A stretch of DNA of 64,000 bases from UBA1426 sp052034085 (GTDB taxonomy: Bacteria > Bacillota > Clostridia > Peptostreptococcales > Anaerovoracaceae). Each line of letters starts with the position of its first letter. Position 1 is the stretch's first letter. The notes beneath the pieces are model-generated. The model had not been told where the DNA came from, ran no database searches, and saw only the letters and a list, made by a program, of their open reading frames with translations. The position numbers were made by a program, and so were the translations under genes. The stretch covers positions 1-64,000 of the forward strand of contig JBPOJA010000015.1 of the NCBI GenBank assembly GCA_052034085.1. Reading direction: 5' to 3'. This document shows positions 59,554 to 64,000 of the stretch, piece after piece.

Positions 59554-61083
59554 ATGTCTTATTCTCCGCCGCTTGAGTCGGCTTTCAACGATACCAGGTT
59601 AAGGAGCCGGCATCTGAATGCTCTGTCTGGCATGTGCTCGTTTTGTACGGCAGAGTGCCCGGGGACCTGTGAAATAGGCTTATCAGCGGTCCTGGGTGCC
59701 AGTGCGGTCTATCCCACAAATACGGGGAACAATCAGGTGGCATCAGAAAAAATATATCCTTTCGATTATTCTCACTTCAACATAAATGGCAGAGTTTTTG
59801 GAGCCATGGGAGCAGAGGCTGACATGGAGGAGGCTACGATTTTTAATGTTGACTTGTCCTCTGACTACGGCATTCTTCACTCGGTCAAACAGACCATGCC
59901 AATCATATTGCCCGCCTTAATAAAACTCAATTGGAAGGATTATTTCGGAGGTGCCGCCATGGCCGGCGTATCCTGCGTCATAGGAGAAGATGCTATCACA
60001 AAAGTGACAAGCACGGTTATGGACCGGGGCAAATTAGTAGAGGCCCCCTGGCTGGGCGAAGTTCTTGATTCTTTCCGTAAATACGACCGGGGATATGGCA
60101 AGATAATTTTACAGGTCAACATAGAAGATGACATGAAAGGAGTCTGTGAATATGCCGTAGAAAAACACGGGGCAGATGCCATTGAGTTCAAATTTGGCCA
60201 GTCGGCCAAGGGGACCCAGCCCATGCTGGCTATTAAAGATTATGACGAGGCTCTGAGACTCAAAAAAGAAGTGGGAGCTGTGGTCTGTCCCGACCCCGAA
60301 GACCCGGAAATCATGGTCAAAATTGCCGACGGCTGTGGGCCCAACTTCTATATGTTTTCCCGCCTTCCCCAGTGGACCGAGGAATATCTGGACAAGCGCA
60401 TTAAAGCATTAGGAGAAATGGGAGTTAAGAATTTTTATTTCAAAATGGCAGGCTACGATCCGGAAGATTTGGAAAGAGTACTTCGGATTGCATCGGCCAT
60501 GAAAGTTGATATGATTACTTTCGACGGGGCAGGCGGAGGGTCGGGATACAGCCCCTGCAAGATGATGAACGAGTGGGGCCTGCCCGCCATTATGATGGAG
60601 GCCGCCCTGGTTTCCATCTGCAAAAAGTTAGAAAAAGAAGGAGCAAGCCTTCCGGCCATAGCTTTAACCGGCGGTTTTTCCACAGAAGATCAGATATTTA
60701 AGGCATTGGCTCTGGGCGCACCCTATATAACCCATATTGGCCTTTGCAGGGCGGCCATGGCTGCAGCCACCAGCGGTGAGAAGGTGGGCGAACTGATAAA
60801 AGCAGGCCAAGTACCCGCTCATTTGAAAAAATACGGATCTACGATAGAAGAAATCTTCAAGGATCTGCCGGATCTCCGGGCCATATATGGTAAAGATGCA
60901 AACAATTTTTCACCCGGGGCCATAGGAGTATTCTCCTATCTTAATCGCATAGCAAACGGCCTCCGCCACTTCAGCGCCCTAAACCGCAAGTTCAACATTA
61001 GGCTTTTGGACCAAAAGGATGTGATTCCCCTTACCGGGGATGCCAGGGATATGCTAAACCAAATCAAAGGAGAAAACTTATAA
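59554..61083 (+). CDS. FMN-binding glutamate-synthase-like protein
   Basis: A protein of 509 residues covering the FMN-binding TIM barrel of glutamate synthase (GltB central domain), without the glutaminase domain. The motifs ITFDGAGGGSGYSP and ALTGGFSTEDQIFKALALGA line the FMN and substrate site. A Cys-rich N-terminus (Cys28, 31, 35, 39; CSFCTAECPGTCEIG) could bind a 4Fe-4S cluster. I chose ATG 59554, just after AAAGGAGGTG; 59461 is not supported. It ends directly against homoserine dehydrogenase, with no gap. Substrate is uncertain: such stand-alone proteins have been linked to ammonia-dependent or unknown reactions. Confidence 0.82.
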   Translation: MSYSPPLESAFNDTRLRSRHLNALSGMCSFCTAECPGTCEIGLSAVLGASAVYPTNTGNNQVASEKIYPFDYSHFNINGRVFGAMGAEADMEEATIFNVDLSSDYGILHSVKQTMPIILPALIKLNWKDYFGGAAMAGVSCVIGEDAITKVTSTVMDRGKLVEAPWLGEVLDSFRKYDRGYGKIILQVNIEDDMKGVCEYAVEKHGADAIEFKFGQSAKGTQPMLAIKDYDEALRLKKEVGAVVCPDPEDPEIMVKIADGCGPNFYMFSRLPQWTEEYLDKRIKALGEMGVKNFYFKMAGYDPEDLERVLRIASAMKVDMITFDGAGGGSGYSPCKMMNEWGLPAIMMEAALVSICKKLEKEGASLPAIALTGGFSTEDQIFKALALGAPYITHIGLCRAAMAAATSGEKVGELIKAGQVPAHLKKYGSTIEEIFKDLPDLRAIYGKDANNFSPGAIGVFSYLNRIANGLRHFSALNRKFNIRLLDQKDVIPLTGDARDMLNQIKGENL

Positions 61084-62091
61084 ATGGATAAACAGACAGT
61101 CAAACTTGCCCTCATAGGTTTCGGCAATGTGGGCCAGGCCTTTGTCCGCTTGCTTTTGGATAAGCAGGAGGAAATAGATAAAGAATACGGCTGCCAAGTC
61201 CTGGTAACCGTTATAGCCACCGGGAGCCGGGGATGCTTTTATAATCCGGAGGGTCTGGACTTAAGCCAGGCTCTGGCAGACCTTAGTAAAACAGAAAAAA
61301 GCCCCCTGACCACTGACGAATTAATTCAGCAGGCAGATTACGACGTTCTCCTTGAACTAACTCCCCTAAACATTGAAACGGGGCAGCCCGCCATCAGCCA
61401 TGTGGAGGCCGCCCTATCCGGGGCAAAACATGTAATCACCGCCAACAAAGGCCCCATAGCCATTGATTACAGGCGATTGAGCCGGATAGCCCAGGAAAAA
61501 GGAGCCAAGTTCCTTTTCGAAACCACGGTTATGGACGGAGCCCCCATTTTCAACCTGGTTAAGGACACCTTGCCCCTTTGCAAAATCACAGGCTTCAGAG
61601 GCATCTTAAACTCCACCACAAACTTCCTCCTGGAAGAGATGGCAAAAGGAGTCAGTTATGAAGATGCACTGGCAGAAGGCAGGCGGCGGGGTTTTGTGGA
61701 AGCAGATCCTGCTATGGATACCCGGGGCTTCGATGCGGCAGGCAAGACGGCAGCTCTTTTGAATGTTCTCATGGACGGCAACGTTACTCCTGAAGACATA
61801 GAAAGGGAAGGCATAGAAAAAGTCACATTAGAAGACCTGGCGAGAGCGGAAAAAGAAGGCAAGGTTCTGAAGCTCATTTGCCGGGGTGAAATGATTGAGG
61901 GCAAGGCCAAAGGCTCGGTAAAGCTTGAGGCTATAGACAAAAAAGATATGCTGGCCGGTGTGACCGGTACAACTTCAATTCTCAGCATCCATACCGACCT
62001 TATGAAAACCGTTACGGTAGTTGAACATGAGCCGGATATTGAACAGACGGCTTACGGCCCCTTTTCAGACCTCCTGCGGATTTTGTCTTGA
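61084..62091 (+). CDS. hom: Homoserine dehydrogenase
   Basis: Reduces aspartate semialdehyde to homoserine with NAD(P)H, leading to threonine and methionine. 335 residues without a C-terminal ACT domain. The Rossmann motif is LIGFGNVGQAFVRLL, and signatures are HVITANKGPIA, RGILNSTTNFLLEEM and EADPAMDTRGFDAAGK with the catalytic lysine at its end. Its start codon directly follows the stop of the glutamate-synthase-like gene. It overlaps the convergent EamA gene by 27 bases. Confidence 0.93.
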   Translation: MDKQTVKLALIGFGNVGQAFVRLLLDKQEEIDKEYGCQVLVTVIATGSRGCFYNPEGLDLSQALADLSKTEKSPLTTDELIQQADYDVLLELTPLNIETGQPAISHVEAALSGAKHVITANKGPIAIDYRRLSRIAQEKGAKFLFETTVMDGAPIFNLVKDTLPLCKITGFRGILNSTTNFLLEEMAKGVSYEDALAEGRRRGFVEADPAMDTRGFDAAGKTAALLNVLMDGNVTPEDIEREGIEKVTLEDLARAEKEGKVLKLICRGEMIEGKAKGSVKLEAIDKKDMLAGVTGTTSILSIHTDLMKTVTVVEHEPDIEQTAYGPFSDLLRILS

Positions 62092-62916
62092 ACTCCAGAT
62101 GGTCCAGCTGACAATTGCCGAAATAACTACCACTCCGCCTATCAGGGCGAAGAAGCCCGGGACTTCGTGGTAAAAGAGGAGAACCCAGATAGGGTTGAGC
62201 AAGGGCTCTATGGCACTGATCAGGGAGCAGGCCAGAGGAGAAAGCTGCCTGACGGCAATGTTATAAAGAACATAGGGTATGCCCAGTTGGAATATACCCA
62301 TAGTCAGGATTATGCCAATTGATACCGGGTTTAAAGGGGTTGGAGTAAAAAAGGCAAAAGGCATACCCACTGCTGCTGTCATCAGATGGCCCATAAGTAT
62401 TCCGCTGGACCTGGTTGCATCGTCTGCATTTCCCGTGGTTGCAAACATAGCTCCAAAGAAAAGGCCGGCTCCCAGGGCAAGTATATTGCCCCAGAAATAG
62501 CCGCTGGAAATCTTGTCAAGAAAGAATAGAGAAATTCCCAGAACTGTTGCTCCCACAGTGATTATGTCTCCCGGACGAAAGCGCTGCTTATAGAATAAGG
62601 CAGATATAATTAAAATCCAGACAGGGGCGGAGTATTGCAGGACTATGGCATTGGCAGCAGTAGTCAATTTGTTTGCGATGATGAACAGTGCATAGATGTT
62701 TACAAAGAAAAAGCCCAAAAGTAGAGCGAATTTACTAAAAACAAAATCGATTTTTTCTTTTCTCATAAAAATATAATAAACTCCGGCGGAAATCAGGCTC
62801 CTGGCCCCGGCTATGGTCATAGGATTCCAAGCCATTAGTTTAATGAAAAGCCCTCCCGTGCTCCAGAGGGCCGCACAGGCAATCATTGCAAGATAAGCCT
62901 TGGTGTTTTGATTCAT
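62065..62916 (-). CDS. EamA/DMT-family permease
   Basis: A ten-helix permease of 283 residues with two EamA repeats: the first starts YLAMIACAALWSTGGLFIKLM, the second near YFWGNILALGAGLFFGAM, with SLISAIEPLLNPIWVLLFYHE as a typical end. Substrate unknown; relatives export amino acids or metabolites. It is not closely alike in sequence to the EamA permease at 46597. It overlaps hom tail-to-tail by 27 bases. Confidence 0.9.
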   Translation of the reverse strand: MNQNTKAYLAMIACAALWSTGGLFIKLMAWNPMTIAGARSLISAGVYYIFMRKEKIDFVFSKFALLLGFFFVNIYALFIIANKLTTAANAIVLQYSAPVWILIISALFYKQRFRPGDIITVGATVLGISLFFLDKISSGYFWGNILALGAGLFFGAMFATTGNADDATRSSGILMGHLMTAAVGMPFAFFTPTPLNPVSIGIILTMGIFQLGIPYVLYNIAVRQLSPLACSLISAIEPLLNPIWVLLFYHEVPGFFALIGGVVVISAIVSWTIWSSRQNPQEV

Positions 62917-62984
62917 ATCGGGAATCCCATCCTTTAATTTGACATTTAATACTTACATAGATATGATACCCGAGAGGTGATAAT

Positions 62985-63458
62985 GTGTCTATTGAAAAAG
63001 TAAAAGAATATCTTAAGCAGTGGGACAGGGACAAGGACGTTATAGAGTTTGATCAATCCAGCGCCACTGTGGAACTGGCGGCTGAGGCTGCCGGAGTCAT
63101 TCCCGCCAGAATAGCCAAAACCATGTCCTTTTACCAGGACGAAGGGGCAGTCCTGGTGGTCACAGCAGGAGATGCCAAAATCGATAATGGCAAATTCAAA
63201 AGATTTTTTGGCATGAAAGCCAAAATGCTCACGCCGGATGATGTCCTGAAATTCACAGGTTTCGAAATCGGCGGAGTCTGTCCCTTTGCCATAGAAAGGG
63301 ACGATGTGAAGATTTACTGCGATGTTTCCATGAAAAGGTTTGACACGGTCTTTCCTGCCTGCGGAACAGGAAATTCAGCCATAGAAGTAACTTGCGATGA
63401 CCTGTTCATTTACAGCAGGGCCCTGGAATGGGTTGACCTATGCAAGGGCTGGGACTAG
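62985..63458 (+). CDS. YbaK/EbsC-family aminoacyl-tRNA deacylase
   Basis: A 157-residue protein of the YbaK/ProX editing family, which hydrolyses misacylated tRNA (for example Cys-tRNA-Pro). The family core is visible: the substrate-site lysine region PARIAKTMSFYQ, the turn GGVCPFAIE and the end ACGTGNSAIEVT. It starts at GTG 62985 with GAGAGGTGA upstream. Exact tRNA substrate cannot be assigned. Confidence 0.9.
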   Translation: MSIEKVKEYLKQWDRDKDVIEFDQSSATVELAAEAAGVIPARIAKTMSFYQDEGAVLVVTAGDAKIDNGKFKRFFGMKAKMLTPDDVLKFTGFEIGGVCPFAIERDDVKIYCDVSMKRFDTVFPACGTGNSAIEVTCDDLFIYSRALEWVDLCKGWD

Positions 63459-63483
63459 GCCGGCTCAAGGTGCCGGAAAAATA

Positions 63484-64000
63484 TCACAGACTGATAAACA
63501 GAGGTACCAGAACAGGCACCATGGCGCTCTGCACCAGGCCTATGAGGAAGGAATAGATTATTATCCTTTCACCGCACATTCTTTCCAGTACGGGTATGGC
63601 CACGTCCATGGCAGCTACACCGGGCAGGGCGGCAGCCTCAATGCAGCCGAAGTATTTTGAAACTATGGGTATGAGGACAAGGCCTCCGTATTCCCTGATG
63701 ACATTATGTATAAAGGCAATCGCCCCGGCTATGGGGTAGCCGTGATCAGTGATAATAATTGGAGCCAGGGTAAACCATCCGAAACCGGATGAGACTGCCA
63801 GGGCTTCTTTCATTGAGAGAGGGAGGAAAACCGACCCCAGTATGGCTCCGGCAAAGGACCCCAGGACAACGACAAAGGGGAAAATCATTATGCGGAAACC
63901 TGCGCTTTTTATGTTGGAAGCTATGGTGCCCGCCAGGCCTATTTCCGTTCCTATTAAAAAGAGCATGGCAGAAAGGCTTACAACTATGAACTTGGAGCTG
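63484..64000 (-). CDS. LysO-like lysine exporter family protein (partial)
   Basis: The C-terminal part of a membrane protein; its beginning lies beyond the right edge of the window, since the frame stays open to base 64000. About 172 residues are seen with several hydrophobic segments and the conserved stretch SSGFGWFTLAPIIITD and FIHNVIREYGGLVLIPI. These match the LysO (formerly YbjE/DUF340) family, which exports lysine in E. coli. A polar substrate such as ornithine is possible for an amino-acid fermenter but not shown. Confidence 0.83.
   Translation of the reverse strand, partial: SSKFIVVSLSAMLFLIGTEIGLAGTIASNIKSAGFRIMIFPFVVVLGSFAGAILGSVFLPLSMKEALAVSSGFGWFTLAPIIITDHGYPIAGAIAFIHNVIREYGGLVLIPIVSKYFGCIEAAALPGVAAMDVAIPVLERMCGERIIIYSFLIGLVQSAMVPVLVPLFISL

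Noticed and set aside
1..64000. rRNA, tRNA genes or CRISPR arrays
   Set aside because: None were recognised: no CCA-ended cloverleaf, rRNA core sequence or regular repeat-spacer pattern was seen by reading.

Overview
The window comes from an anaerobic, amino-acid-fermenting member of the Firmicutes (class Clostridia). Three things point there: Gram-positive gene families (rpmH-rnpA-yidD-yidC-jag, soj-parB, yycHIJ, SLH-domain protein, ECF transporter), a complete oxygen-sensitive ornithine fermentation operon of the Acetoanaerobium sticklandii type, and moderate-GC DNA with strong Shine-Dalgarno sites and frequent TTG/GTG starts. No rRNA, tRNA or CRISPR array was found.

Layout. (1) 1-385: non-coding edge with a terminator and short repeats. 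(2) 386-9239, minus strand: split transketolase, trpS, a SigB/SigF-type sigma factor with its anti-sigma kinase and STAS antagonist, then gyrA and gyrB. (3) 9240-10952: chromosome origin, with DnaA boxes on both sides of dnaA. (4) 9450-21158, plus strand: dnaA-dnaN-recF, then rpmH-rnpA-yidD-yidC-jag-mnmE-mnmG-rsmG, a perfect parS site and soj-parB. Relative to the usual Firmicutes order, the dnaA-dnaN-recF block looks inverted between gyrBA and rpmH. (5) 21209-28642: PAS-PP2C phosphatase, RNase HI, a secreted protein followed by yycH-yycI-yycJ-htrA-rlmH (no walRK), and an ArsR-type repressor. (6) 28710-40118: a sigma-54 activator, its likely binding palindromes, a near-perfect -24/-12 promoter, and ord-ortA-ortB-oraS-oraE-reactivase, a membrane protein and ornithine racemase. 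(7) 40094-47520: MsrAB, DUF438 sensor, copper ATPase, TcdA, HD protein, MntP and an EamA permease. (8) 47521-48312: an iron-sulfur membrane protein gene broken by three in-frame stops. (9) 48456-57952: a cobalamin-riboswitch operon for surface proteins resembling the two halves of animal intrinsic factor/transcobalamin, plus a complete ECF transporter. (10) 58259-64000: alanine racemase, an FMN glutamate-synthase-like protein coupled to homoserine dehydrogenase, a second EamA permease, a YbaK-type deacylase and a partial lysine-exporter-like gene.

How the genes fit together. Ornithine racemase makes D-ornithine. The adenosylcobalamin/PLP enzyme OraSE converts it to 2,4-diaminopentanoate. Ord and OrtAB finish the route to D-alanine and acetyl-CoA, and the alanine racemase at 58259 could recycle D-alanine. 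OraSE needs B12, no B12 biosynthesis genes are visible here, and the riboswitch operon appears built to capture and import cobalamin. That operon is the most interesting part: an S-layer-anchored protein with an alpha/alpha-barrel between two transcobalamin-like DUF4430 domains, separate barrel and DUF4430 proteins, and ECF T, fused A-A and S subunits under one B12 switch.
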